Shown here: in pieces, positions 8,338 to 15,994 of the stretch
How positions within the stretch are numbered: the first letter of the stretch is position 1
Layout: each line of letters starts with the position of its first letter
Assembly (NCBI RefSeq): GCF_014218355.1
Contig: NZ_AP023368.1
Coordinates: 3,228,001-3,292,000 of the forward strand
Reading direction: 5' to 3'
Origin: Anaerocolumna chitinilytica
GTDB taxonomy: Bacteria > Bacillota > Clostridia > Lachnospirales > Lachnospiraceae
DNA: 64,000 nt
Position numbers and translations under genes: made by a program
Notes under the pieces: model-generated
Databases searched by the model: none
What the model saw: the letters and a program-made list of their open reading frames with translations, nothing else
Told to the model about the DNA's origin: nothing

Positions 8338-8784
8338 CTAATTTGTAAACGAAAGAATGGTAACTCTATCTTCCGCAGTGGGCTCTCCAAAATCAAGAAC
8401 TTTTAATTTCTGGGGGATAATTTTATAGATATTATGTGTTTCTTTCGTTATCTTTATATTAGGATTTTTATTCACTATAATATCCTTACCTTTTTCATAT
8501 TCACTGTTCTTATCCAATAATACAGCTACTCCATAAAGGGTTACATTAAAATACCTGGATATATACTGATTGTCATGCTGAAATAAAACTGCTGTATTTT
8601 TATTTTCATTTAATTGATTATTTTTGCTGCTGTTCTTTGTAGTAGAAAAATAAACCGTATATTCCTCCATACCATAACCACCCAAAATCCGAACATCGGG
8701 ACTACCCTCCCCGTCTGTGGTTGCTAATATAATTCTTTGGTTCGCTCTTAAATATTCTTTTATTTTCTGTTCTGATGCGGACAT
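8338..8784 (-). CDS. Pyridoxamine 5'-phosphate oxidase-family flavoprotein
   Basis: A 148-residue FMN-binding split-barrel protein: helix, RIILATTDGEGSPDVRILGGYG, YTVYFSTTKNSSKNNQL, NKNTAVLFQ, then a NVTLYGVAVLLD strand. I start it at 8784, where AAAGGAG is 6 nt upstream of the ATG; an in-frame ATG at 8883 would overlap the leader and has no site. Members act as flavin- or heme-binding oxidoreductases, and true PNPOx activity is not indicated. It is the second gene of the operon, flanked by attenuator-like elements on both sides. A redox-partner role for the nitrogenase-like proteins is only a guess. Confidence 0.83.
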   Translation of the reverse strand: MSASEQKIKEYLRANQRIILATTDGEGSPDVRILGGYGMEEYTVYFSTTKNSSKNNQLNENKNTAVLFQHDNQYISRYFNVTLYGVAVLLDKNSEYEKGKDIIVNKNPNIKITKETHNIYKIIPQKLKVLDFGEPTAEDRVTILSFTN

Positions 8785-8895
8785 TCTTTTCTCCTTTCGT
8801 TTCATTCGGTAATCAATATTAATAAATGTTACCTCCTTTTCTTCGTAAGCCGCTAAAATTACAGCCGGATTATAGATTTCCATGGGTGCAGAAAT

Positions 8896-8960
8896 AAAAA
8901 AAGACTCAAGATAAGCGAACTTCCGTTATCTTAAGTCTCCGGCTGTCCGGTCAACTTAAA
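8896..8960 (-). promoter_or_regulatory. Attenuator-like RNA element, copy A (between yezD and the flavoprotein gene)
   Basis: Right after the yezD stop comes UUUAAGU (8954-8960), an internal UGA, CCGG-ACAG-CCGG, AG, then ACUUAAG (8930-8936). The outer arms pair over 6-7 bp. The 3' arm is also the start of a 12-bp terminator stem (8926-8937 with 8903-8914, one G-U), followed by seven Us (8896-8902). The outer stem and the terminator are mutually exclusive, the standard logic of an attenuator or riboswitch. The core GTTGACCGG-N4-CCGGAGRC is shared with the copy at 8270-8337. Confidence 0.7.
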
Positions 8961-9128
8961 TTATTTCATCCTCAATTTTTCGTTCTTCTCAATCTGTACT
9001 ATCTTCCCATCCTGGATTACAACTACAACGGAACCAAACTGTACAGATTGGATAAATTCCACTATCCTTTGAATATCACTCTCATTTACAGTGTTTTTTC
9101 TAACTGTCTGCAGCTCCTCGCTTCCCAC
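8961..9128 (-). CDS. yezD: YezD family (DUF2292) small protein
   Basis: A 55-residue frame with GTG at 9128 behind AGGGGTG (spacing ~6) and a TAA at 8961. The C-terminal ~38 residues read DIQRIVEFIQSVQFGSVVVVIQDGKIVQIEKNEKLRM, which fits the DUF2292/YezD pattern (I-x-x-I-x-x-I-x-F-G-x-V-x-I-x-I-x-x-G-x-V-x-x-I-E-x-x-E-x-x-R). The biochemical function is unknown. Members recur at the head of sulfur-assimilation operons, which is one reason to assign this operon to sulfur. It is the first gene behind the promoter at 9193-9221. Confidence 0.85.
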   Translation of the reverse strand: MGSEELQTVRKNTVNESDIQRIVEFIQSVQFGSVVVVIQDGKIVQIEKNEKLRMK

Positions 9129-9161
9129 TATTTCACCCCTCGGATTATGTATTCATACTTA

Positions 9162-9171
9162 TCATATATGA
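9162..9171. promoter_or_regulatory. Palindrome in the yezD leader (possible operator)
   Basis: TCATATATGA is a perfect 10-bp palindrome 15-25 bp downstream of the expected transcription start. A related half-element (GTATGAATAC) lies just after it. The position would suit a repressor of the nitrogenase-like operon. It could also be chance in A/T-rich sequence. Confidence 0.35.
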
Positions 9172-9192
9172 ATTATATGTATTATTTTTGTA

Positions 9193-9221
9193 AGTATAAC
9201 TTTTCTTTCAATTTTTGTCAA
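9193..9221 (-). promoter_or_regulatory. Sigma-A-type promoter of the nitrogenase-like/sulfur operon
   Basis: The minus strand has TTGACA (9216-9221), a 17-bp spacer and TATACT (9193-9198). This is one mismatch from full consensus. It drives yezD and, subject to the two attenuator-like elements, the rest of the operon. Confidence 0.85.
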
Positions 9222-9235
9222 TACTTTTTTAACAA

Positions 9236-9265
9236 AAAACACCGGCTATTTTAAGACGGTGTTTT
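9236..9265 (-). terminator. Intrinsic terminator after the MutS-like gene
   Basis: AAAACACCG (9236-9244) pairs with CGGTGTTTT (9257-9265). In the transcript the stem is followed by a U-rich run. It ends the MutS-like transcript just before the yezD promoter. Confidence 0.8.
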
Positions 9266-9274
9266 CCTTCAATA

Positions 9275-10951
9275 CTATGATTTAAGTATATTCCATTTGC
9301 CTTCTTTCAAAAAGTATTCTGCATTATCAGAAGCCGATTCTGTTACAATACTCGGATATCCCATAACTTCTAACAGTTTAATTGCATTCTTTGACACAGC
9401 TCTTCCCTCAATCAGCTTATAATCAAATAAAACGTTATTTTCTACTATCTGTTCTTTAAAATGATAATTAGAATAGAAATTCTCCAGAATATGAGTCAAT
9501 TCAATATCATGAGTGGCAGCAAAGCAGATTGTATTGATTTCGCTCAGAAACTTAAGTATCTGGCTGGATGCAGCAATACGCTCCAATGTATTGGTTCCTC
9601 GTAGAACCTCATCAACAAAACACAGTGTAGGTATATGTTCTTCTGTGCGGTCTATAATTCGCTTTAAGGATTTTATCTCAACAATATAATAACTTTCCTT
9701 TCCAAGAAGATTATCCTTTAATGCCATAGAAGAGAGCACCTTGAAAAAACTGGCTTTATAGCTGCTGCTTAAGGAAGTATAAATTGTCTGGGAAAGAATT
9801 GCATTTACTGCTAAAGTCTTAATAAAGGTTGATTTACCGGATGCATTAGAGCCGGTTATTAAAACAGAGTTTTTGGTATGGATGGAGTTTAGCACAGGCT
9901 CATCTATCATAGGATTATAGATATCTTCCACTTCCAAAAAAGGCTTCACGGTATTATTAAGATCAGGTATGGAATAGAAAGGAATCATCTTACGAAAGGA
10001 AGCCGCAGCGATACAACTGTCAAGGAGTCCTACGGTTTCATATATCATATTCAAAGCCTCTCGGTTTGCTTTAAAACAATCCAGCATAGAATAGAATTTG
10101 ATTAAATCAATATGGAAAATCAAATTTAAATAATCTAAAAATACTCCAAGTAAATCCCCTCCGGCATTCTTTGGTATCAGCAAAAAGGAGCCTCGGATAA
10201 ACTTCTGAAATACACCTTTTGATTTTTTAAGTTTAACAGCATAATCATTGATTTCAGGTATGTTCAGTTTTATTATTGTATTAACTCCCTCTAATAATCT
10301 TACAATGTATGCGCATACGGTAAAATAGATCTCAATCTTGGCTCTTTCCCTGTAATACTGATAAACATTATTCCCTAGCATCAAGGCGGTTAGTATTCCG
10401 CCAATAAGCGGATTAAACGGTATCAATATAACTGATACAATAAAACCTGCTCCCATAAGTAAATGGGGCCAAATTTTTTTCGTTTCCAAACCTTCTAATC
10501 GATTGATATATTCATATACTGATACATTACTAATCTTACCCATCTTATATAAGGCAAGTTGTAATTCTAATCGAAGATCCTCCCTGTCGGCAAATAAATT
10601 CATAAGCTTCTCTCTTTCTTTCAGCTTCTCTCCGCTGAATTCAAGCTTATGAAGCATTGCATACAGATACTCTTCTCCGATGGCACTGCCAGTATTATTA
10701 ATCAGCATAAATATCTCTTCCATATTGATGTCGTTCCAGGTAATATCATCCACATCTTTTGACTTGTCAAGCTGTGTATTATAATAAGCCGATAGTGATT
10801 CGAACTTCTCAGTGGTGTACTCTTCTTCCGGTACCTTTCCCCAATCATTGATCATCTTTTGTCTTAGGTTCTTGTACCAGGCTCTTTTATCATAAATCCC
10901 CTTTATCAGAAATATAAGGAATAATACCAGAATCCCTAATAAAATCTCCAT
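9275..10951 (-). CDS. Membrane-anchored MutS-family ATPase
   Basis: A 558-residue protein with a MutS-type C-terminal ATPase: Walker A TGSNASGKSTF (near residue 365), a serine-rich stretch, then Walker B CFVDEVLRGTN (near 440) and FAATHDIELT. The N-terminus has one membrane helix (residues 3-20), and a second hydrophobic pair lies around residues 160-195. The mismatch-recognition domain of MutS1 and the Smr nuclease of MutS2 are both absent. It is a stand-alone member of the membrane-linked MutS-like group common in Clostridia, with no settled function. The substrate may not be mismatched DNA. Confidence 0.85.
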   Translation of the reverse strand: MEILLGILVLFLIFLIKGIYDKRAWYKNLRQKMINDWGKVPEEEYTTEKFESLSAYYNTQLDKSKDVDDITWNDINMEEIFMLINNTGSAIGEEYLYAMLHKLEFSGEKLKEREKLMNLFADREDLRLELQLALYKMGKISNVSVYEYINRLEGLETKKIWPHLLMGAGFIVSVILIPFNPLIGGILTALMLGNNVYQYYRERAKIEIYFTVCAYIVRLLEGVNTIIKLNIPEINDYAVKLKKSKGVFQKFIRGSFLLIPKNAGGDLLGVFLDYLNLIFHIDLIKFYSMLDCFKANREALNMIYETVGLLDSCIAAASFRKMIPFYSIPDLNNTVKPFLEVEDIYNPMIDEPVLNSIHTKNSVLITGSNASGKSTFIKTLAVNAILSQTIYTSLSSSYKASFFKVLSSMALKDNLLGKESYYIVEIKSLKRIIDRTEEHIPTLCFVDEVLRGTNTLERIAASSQILKFLSEINTICFAATHDIELTHILENFYSNYHFKEQIVENNVLFDYKLIEGRAVSKNAIKLLEVMGYPSIVTESASDNAEYFLKEGKWNILKS

Positions 10952-10991
10952 TACCTACGTATCCTCCTGTGCTAAATTTTAATAATTTTAA

Positions 10992-11014
10992 AAGGGCTGC
11001 TTATAGCAGCCCTT
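10992..11014 (-). terminator. Intrinsic terminator after the NlpC/P60 gene
   Basis: AAGGGCTGC (10992-11000) and GCAGCCCTT (11006-11014) form a 9-bp stem with a 5-nt loop. A U-rich tail follows on the minus strand. Confidence 0.85.
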
Positions 11015-11026
11015 ATTAGAATCTGA

Positions 11027-12079
11027 TTAATCATTAATAACTCTTACAATCTTTATCGGTGAACGATAGAACATATTTGATATCTTAATACCGGTTCTTG
11101 GATTACTTGCATGAATAACCTGACCATTCCCGATGTACATTGCAACGTGGCTGATATAGCTGCCGCTTCCATAAAATACCAGATCTCCCGGTTTGATACT
11201 GGAAGAATTAATACTGGTTCCTGAACAAGCCTGACTTCTTGAAACCCTTGGAAGGGAATAGCCAAACCTGGCATATACGCCTAAAGTAAATCCTGAACAG
11301 TCAGTTCCGTTTGTAAGGCTGGTGCCTCCCCAAACATAAGGATTACCTAAAAACTGTTTTGCATAAGCAATCATTTGTGCTCTGATGCCGGAGGTACCGG
11401 AGGAAAGCTCATCTGATGTAACTGCTTTTTCTAACTGATAGGATAAATCAACGTATTGTCTGGCAACATATCCTTCATCATCATCAATCTTAACCTTAAC
11501 CCAATCAGTAGATACCGCTGTAACTTCCAAGTCTTCATCACTGGGAACACTTGTAACTACGCCTCCTAAAAGGCTTGCTTCTTCTCTTACATTAAGAGTC
11601 TCTGTATTAACTGTGGCTACCAGACTTCCTACCTTCTTGGCAAGAGATACTGCTTTATCTCCTGTTATAAGGAATTCCTTCTTTACGTAACCTGTAACTT
11701 TACCGGATTTAATCTTAACCCATCCGTTTTTATCTTCATCTATTATTGTACATCCTGCGTTCTTTGGTAATTTACCTATGATCTTCTGATCTTCGCCGGG
11801 AGCCTTGCGGATATTTAAGTGATTGTCTACATCCGCTATACCAAGGTTATTATAGTCATATGCAGCGACACTGGATTCCAGAGTAGCAATGGTAATCTCC
11901 GATGAAGCAGCCGCATTGGCTGAATCATAATACTTGTCCAAAGTAACGGATATTCCTGCTAAAGGCTGTTCACCATAGATAGCCTCTGCGCTTGTGTACT
12001 TGGTATTTAAAGCAAACAATAATGTACCGGTTACACAAAGGCATGAAATCTTTAAAAATCTGGTAGTACTATGGTTCAT
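11027..12079 (-). CDS. Secreted SH3-domain NlpC/P60 peptidoglycan endopeptidase
   Basis: A 350-residue exported cell-wall hydrolase. The signal peptide spans about residues 1-32. Two bacterial SH3 domains follow (about 80-138 and 150-212), then an NlpC/P60 domain (232-348). The catalytic triad is visible as C261 (NGTDCSGFT), H311 (SYISHVAMY) and H323 (VIHAS). Such enzymes cut between D-Glu and the diamino acid of stem peptides. GGAGG precedes the ATG. It is monocistronic, with its own consensus promoter (12174-12202) and terminator (10992-11014), so strong constitutive expression is likely. Confidence 0.94.
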   Translation of the reverse strand: MNHSTTRFLKISCLCVTGTLLFALNTKYTSAEAIYGEQPLAGISVTLDKYYDSANAAASSEITIATLESSVAAYDYNNLGIADVDNHLNIRKAPGEDQKIIGKLPKNAGCTIIDEDKNGWVKIKSGKVTGYVKKEFLITGDKAVSLAKKVGSLVATVNTETLNVREEASLLGGVVTSVPSDEDLEVTAVSTDWVKVKIDDDEGYVARQYVDLSYQLEKAVTSDELSSGTSGIRAQMIAYAKQFLGNPYVWGGTSLTNGTDCSGFTLGVYARFGYSLPRVSRSQACSGTSINSSSIKPGDLVFYGSGSYISHVAMYIGNGQVIHASNPRTGIKISNMFYRSPIKIVRVIND

Positions 12080-12173
12080 TTGGTTCCTCCTGCTAGTTAT
12101 CCCTCATCATAATTTAATATGTATGTTGTCATTTCTTTAGTTGTTACAAATATGTTAAATATATTTCTAAGTT

Positions 12174-12202
12174 ATTATAGCAATCGTTAATAGTTTTGTC
12201 AA
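12174..12202 (-). promoter_or_regulatory. Consensus sigma-A promoter of the NlpC/P60 gene
   Basis: TTGACA (12197-12202), a 17-bp spacer and TATAAT (12174-12179) on the minus strand match full consensus. The remaining leader to the ATG at 12079 is about 90 nt with no clear structure. Confidence 0.92.
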
Positions 12203-12333
12203 CACTTTGCCTTAATTTTGATAAATATCCGTTAAATTATTGTAAGTATTTCCATTTGGGCAGGTCTTTATTCCTAGTACAATCACTATTTTCCTTGTAA
12301 GTATTCTTGTTTTGTAGAATAAAATCGAAAAAA

Positions 12334-12358
12334 GGGCTGGTGGATTTTACCACAGCCC
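12334..12358 (-). terminator. Intrinsic terminator after spoIVA
   Basis: GGGCTGGTGG (12334-12343) pairs with CCACAGCCC (12350-12358), with one mismatch. Six Us follow in the minus-strand transcript. Confidence 0.88.
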
Positions 12359-12366
12359 AATTTCTA

Positions 12367-13875
12367 TTATATGATAATACAAATAATACCGCCATTGCTT
12401 TCATTTATAATCTTTTGCATCGTTTCTTGAAGTTTTATCTGGCTCTCATCTGTCATCTTGCTGATCTTTGTATTAATTCCTTCTTCTACAAGCTGCTGGA
12501 TGGACTTTCCATAAATATTTGTTTCCCAGATTCCCTCCGGATTCTCCGATGAATTCTTACGAATATAATTTATCAGGTCATTAGCCTGCTCTTCACTTCC
12601 TACAATAGGGGCGATCTCTGTCTCTATCATCGCTTTAATCATATGCACGGAAGGTGCTGTTGCTTTAATCTTAACGCCGTACTTATTTCCATGCCGCATA
12701 ATTTCAGGTTCTTCAATTAGAATCTCCTCTTTGGCAGGATTAACAACACCATAGCCCTTCTGACGAACCTCTTCACAAGCTCCTGCTACTTTACCGTACT
12801 CCTTCTTTACTGCTGCCAGTTCTCTTATCGTACTGATGAGCTGATATTCGTCTGCAATATTGACTCCGATAAGGTCACTTAGTATGTTATAATAATACGA
12901 ATCATCAAACTCGACAAATACTTTTACTGAACCATCTTCCATCTCAACCTTGTCAATCTTGAAACGGTTCACATATTTGCTGTCTGTTGCCATATTGTCA
13001 TTTCTGACATCCCGAATTAACGTAAGACGTTTTAACAGCTGCTTTACAGAATCAATTAAATCTACTTTAAGCCAATGGTCATCTGGAAGCATTTCTGCCC
13101 ATTTGGGTATAAAGAAGTTGATTTCTGATACAGGGAATACCGAGAGGATATTTGACATGATATGATTGATGTCTTCTTTTCTTAGTTGTTCGCAGTTTAC
13201 CGGTATACAATTTACATTATACTTTTCAGAAATGTCAGTTGCAAGATTCTGGCTGGTTTCTGAATAAGGCCTGTTGGTATTAAGTAATACGATAAAAGGT
13301 TTTTTTAGTTTCTTAAGCTCTCCAATTGTCTTTTCTTCGGCTGTGATGTAATTGTCTCTCTGAAGATCCCCAAAGCTGCCATCCGTAGTAACCACTATTC
13401 CAATGGTGGAATGGTCATTAATAACTTTTTGTGTACCAAGTTCTGCTGCCTGTGTAAATGGAATCTCATAATCAAACCAAGGTGTTTTTACCAGGCGCTC
13501 CTGCTCATTTTCAATGTGTCCCGCTGCACCTTCAACCATAAAACCTACACAGTCAATCAAACGGATATTTACCTTTGTATCTTCTCCCAGCTGAATCTGA
13601 GCAGCTTCTTTCGGAATGAATTTAGGCTCTGTAGTCATTATTGTCTTACCGGCAGCACTCTGCGGTAATTCATCAATTGCCCTCTCTTTATTGTGGATAT
13701 CAGTAATATTCGGAATTACCAGCAAATCCATAAAACGCTTAATGAAAGTTGACTTCCCCGTTCTTACCGGTCCCACCACACCTATGTATATGTCACCGCC
13801 TGTCCTAGCCTTAATATCATTATAAACATCATATATCTGGCTTGACGTATCCAGTGACGAATATTGATCCAACAT
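12367..13875 (-). CDS. spoIVA: Stage IV sporulation protein A (spore coat morphogenetic ATPase)
   Basis: A 502-residue protein matching SpoIVA along its length (Bacillus form 492). Visible motifs are the P-loop GPVRTGKST (residues 35-43), DELPQSAAGKTIMTTEPKFIP, DCVGFMVEGAAGH and the C-terminal SNGGIICIII tail, which fits the membrane-anchoring C-terminus known for SpoIVA. It hydrolyses ATP to build the platform under the spore coat around the forespore. I prefer the ATG at 13875, 6 nt after AGGAGG, over the one at 13881. This gene shows that the organism forms endospores. In many Clostridia it follows gpsA directly; here two unrelated genes lie between. Confidence 0.97.
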   Translation of the reverse strand: MLDQYSSLDTSSQIYDVYNDIKARTGGDIYIGVVGPVRTGKSTFIKRFMDLLVIPNITDIHNKERAIDELPQSAAGKTIMTTEPKFIPKEAAQIQLGEDTKVNIRLIDCVGFMVEGAAGHIENEQERLVKTPWFDYEIPFTQAAELGTQKVINDHSTIGIVVTTDGSFGDLQRDNYITAEEKTIGELKKLKKPFIVLLNTNRPYSETSQNLATDISEKYNVNCIPVNCEQLRKEDINHIMSNILSVFPVSEINFFIPKWAEMLPDDHWLKVDLIDSVKQLLKRLTLIRDVRNDNMATDSKYVNRFKIDKVEMEDGSVKVFVEFDDSYYYNILSDLIGVNIADEYQLISTIRELAAVKKEYGKVAGACEEVRQKGYGVVNPAKEEILIEEPEIMRHGNKYGVKIKATAPSVHMIKAMIETEIAPIVGSEEQANDLINYIRKNSSENPEGIWETNIYGKSIQQLVEEGINTKISKMTDESQIKLQETMQKIINESNGGIICIII

Positions 13876-14094
13876 ACACATCCTCCTTTCGGTTATAGTT
13901 AAACATATGCTGGATGTTTCTTATTCATGATTTTTTTGATTAATTTTTACTAATTGATTTTCTAAGCTTTTTATTTCTTTTAGCTTAAACCAGTGCATTT
14001 TCAATTTATTTATATTCAGATACTGGTAATTTCATCTGATCTTATGGTATATTTTAGATATCTTAGAACTGTAATAAATATCGGGGGGATTATA

Positions 14095-14838
14095 ATGAAT
14101 GAAGTAATAAATCAACTTAAGAGCCGAAAATCGGTACGTGTTTTTGAAGAAAGAATGATAGAAGAAGAAATCAAAGAAGAGATAATTAATGCAGCGTTTG
14201 AAGCTCCTACTGCCGGAGCTATGATGCTGTATTCCATAATTGATATTACGGATGCCTATAAGAAACATGAATTGTCCATATTATGTGATAACCAGCCTTT
14301 TATAGAAAAAGCTCCGATGGTGATGGTATTCCTTGCAGATTATCAGCGTTGGTATGATACCTTTACCTATAATAATTGCCAACCAAGAACACCAGGGACC
14401 GGTGATATACTTCTTGCTGCCTCCGACGCCTTGATAGCCGCACAAAATACAGTAGTAGCCGCAGAGTCCCTTGGCTTAGGTTCCTGCTATATCGGTGATA
14501 TTATTGAACATTGTGAAGAGGTCAGAGAATTACTTGGTTTACCGGAATACACGATTCCGGCTGCCATGCTGGTATATGGCTATCCAAGTCAAAGTCAAAA
14601 GGAGAGAAAGAAACCGGCCCGTTTCGATAAAGATTACATTGTTTTTGAAAACAGTTATAAGCATCTGGAAAAGGAAGAACATCGTGCAATGTATCAGAGA
14701 AGGGAAGAAAAGGCCGGACATCCACAGAAAGATATAACTGAAACAATTCAGGCCTTTTGCCAAAGAAAATATATGTCCGAATTCTGTATGGAAATGAACC
14801 GGTCTGCAGAAGTATATTTTAAGAACTTCCGTAAATAA
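14095..14838 (+). CDS. Nitroreductase-family flavoprotein
   Basis: A 247-residue FMN-dependent reductase. SRKSVRVFEERMI binds the FMN phosphate, and AAQNTVVAAESLGLGSCYIGDI is the family core with GLPEYTIPAAMLVYGYP following. The C-terminal third is longer than in NfsB-like proteins. The start is set at 14095 by the GGGGGG run 8 nt upstream; the frame extends to 13993 without a ribosome site. It is one of few plus-strand genes, alone between spoIVA and the secreted repeat protein. The substrate is unknown. Confidence 0.9.
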   Translation: MNEVINQLKSRKSVRVFEERMIEEEIKEEIINAAFEAPTAGAMMLYSIIDITDAYKKHELSILCDNQPFIEKAPMVMVFLADYQRWYDTFTYNNCQPRTPGTGDILLAASDALIAAQNTVVAAESLGLGSCYIGDIIEHCEEVRELLGLPEYTIPAAMLVYGYPSQSQKERKKPARFDKDYIVFENSYKHLEKEEHRAMYQRREEKAGHPQKDITETIQAFCQRKYMSEFCMEMNRSAEVYFKNFRK

Positions 14839-14892
14839 TACTATTCTCTTGATATCACGATATCTATTCATTCAACAATAATTCATAAAAAA

Positions 14893-14938
14893 GCTGCCAG
14901 AAATTTAGGCTAAATTAGTAACTTCTATTTCTGGCAGC
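14893..14938. terminator. Bidirectional intrinsic terminator
   Basis: GCTGCCAGAAAT (14893-14904) and ATTTCTGGCAGC (14927-14938) form a perfect 12-bp stem. It has an A-run on the left and a T-rich run on the right, serving both the nitroreductase and the converging gene at 14957-15784. Confidence 0.88.
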
Positions 14939-14956
14939 CTTTATTTTAATTGTTTA

Positions 14957-15784
14957 TTATGCAATTTTCTTTTTCTGGGAGATGACTACTGCACCGCCGA
15001 TTAATACGGCAACTGCTGCAACGCCTGCTATAGGCAGTATATTTTCTGATTCTTTCTCTTTGTTTCCTGCTGTGGTATCTGTTGCACTCACAGTTTTAAC
15101 ATTACCTTCTTCGGTTGCTGTCATTTCGCCATCGGTTGCAATACCGGAAGTTGCCATTAATTCCGGTTCTTTACCTTCCACAACCTTTACTTTATCCTCA
15201 CCGGTTAAGCTATAGATATATTTTACGTTTTCATCATTATAAGGAAGAATTCCAACTTCAATATAGTCCTCAACAGGCGTAGTATGCATGATTGAAATTC
15301 CTTTGGATTCTAAATCAGAAGATTTATCTTCAAAGAGAACTTTATTTACTTCGTCCTGTCTTTTCACAAGGCTGTTATCCGCAGCTTCAGAAGAGACAGG
15401 AGTGTCCGGAGCTACCGCTTCCGTCGTTTTAAATACCTTCACTTCATCACTTTTTACTACTTTGACATTATCTTTACCAAATAAATCATAAAGATAATTT
15501 GCATTTTCATCACTAAAAGGGGTAATGCCAATTTCAACATAACCATTTGTTACCACTGTCTGGGTCACTTGGAAGCCTTGTTTTTCAATATCGGCTGTAT
15601 GATCTGTAAATACATATTGATCGATATCACTTTGCAGTTTTGAAAGATCAGTTCCTGGTGCAATATCCTTAATAGTTACCTCCGCCGCTTTATTGTCAAT
15701 GGTATTAGCATAGGTCACTCCGGTATATAAAGTAGATAAACATAGCCCTAACATTACTGTCTTAATTAATTGTATTTTTCTCAT
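14957..15784 (-). CDS. Secreted two-repeat protein with a sortase-like C-terminus
   Basis: A 275-residue protein I do not recognise by family. Residues 1-26 are a signal peptide (cleavage near TYA-NT). Two ~65-residue repeats follow: one starts LQSDIDQYVFTDHTAD and ends DNVKVV, the other starts RQDEVNKVLFEDKSSD and ends DKVKVV. Both contain an EVGI/EIGI-x-P-[FY]-x-D-E-N motif. A Thr/Glu-rich linker leads to LPIAG, a hydrophobic helix and a KKK tail. That layout resembles a cell-wall sorting signal, but with LPIAG instead of LPxTG. It is probably surface-exposed. An unusual structured leader lies upstream (15871-15935). Confidence 0.8.
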   Translation of the reverse strand: MRKIQLIKTVMLGLCLSTLYTGVTYANTIDNKAAEVTIKDIAPGTDLSKLQSDIDQYVFTDHTADIEKQGFQVTQTVVTNGYVEIGITPFSDENANYLYDLFGKDNVKVVKSDEVKVFKTTEAVAPDTPVSSEAADNSLVKRQDEVNKVLFEDKSSDLESKGISIMHTTPVEDYIEVGILPYNDENVKYIYSLTGEDKVKVVEGKEPELMATSGIATDGEMTATEEGNVKTVSATDTTAGNKEKESENILPIAGVAAVAVLIGGAVVISQKKKIA

Positions 15785-15870
15785 AAAAATACCTGCCTTT
15801 CCTTAAGCTGAAATTTATAGTAATTAATCTTTGATATGTTTCATTCATGGGATTCAAATTTTTTTATCTT

Positions 15871-15935
15871 AGGTTTAAGACACTAACCTCTTTGGTACCG
15901 AAAGAGATTATGTAAGTTTCTCCTTTCTTAAGCCT
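15871..15935 (-). ncRNA. Structured 5' leader candidate of the secreted repeat protein gene
   Basis: In the minus-strand transcript AGGCUUAAGA (15926-15935) pairs with UCUUAAACCU (15871-15880), 9 of 10 positions. Inside, AAUCUCUUU pairs with AAAGAGGUU over 9 bp (15885-15909) around the 7-nt loop CGGUACC. The stems are joined by a lopsided internal loop of 16 nt against 4 nt. The shape suggests a regulatory RNA, and I could not match it to a known class. It ends ~87 nt before the start codon. Confidence 0.45.
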
Positions 15936-15994
15936 TTACAATGATTAGACGAGAGTACCTATAAGGTAGTTCCAAAAAAAGATAAAAACAAAAA

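Noticed and set aside
8338..8883. Longer flavoprotein starting at 8883
   Set aside because: The extra 33 codons have no ribosome site at their ATG, while AAAGGAG sits 6 nt before ATG 8784.
8785..9275. S-box (SAM) riboswitch or T-box ahead of the sulfur operon
   Set aside because: I looked for the S-box core and T-box sequence between 8785 and 9275 and saw neither; only the GTTGACCGG element is present.
12367..14094. Sigma-E promoter in front of spoIVA
   Set aside because: A CATATGTT near 13900 resembles a -10, but no -35 lies at the right distance. I cannot support a mapped site.
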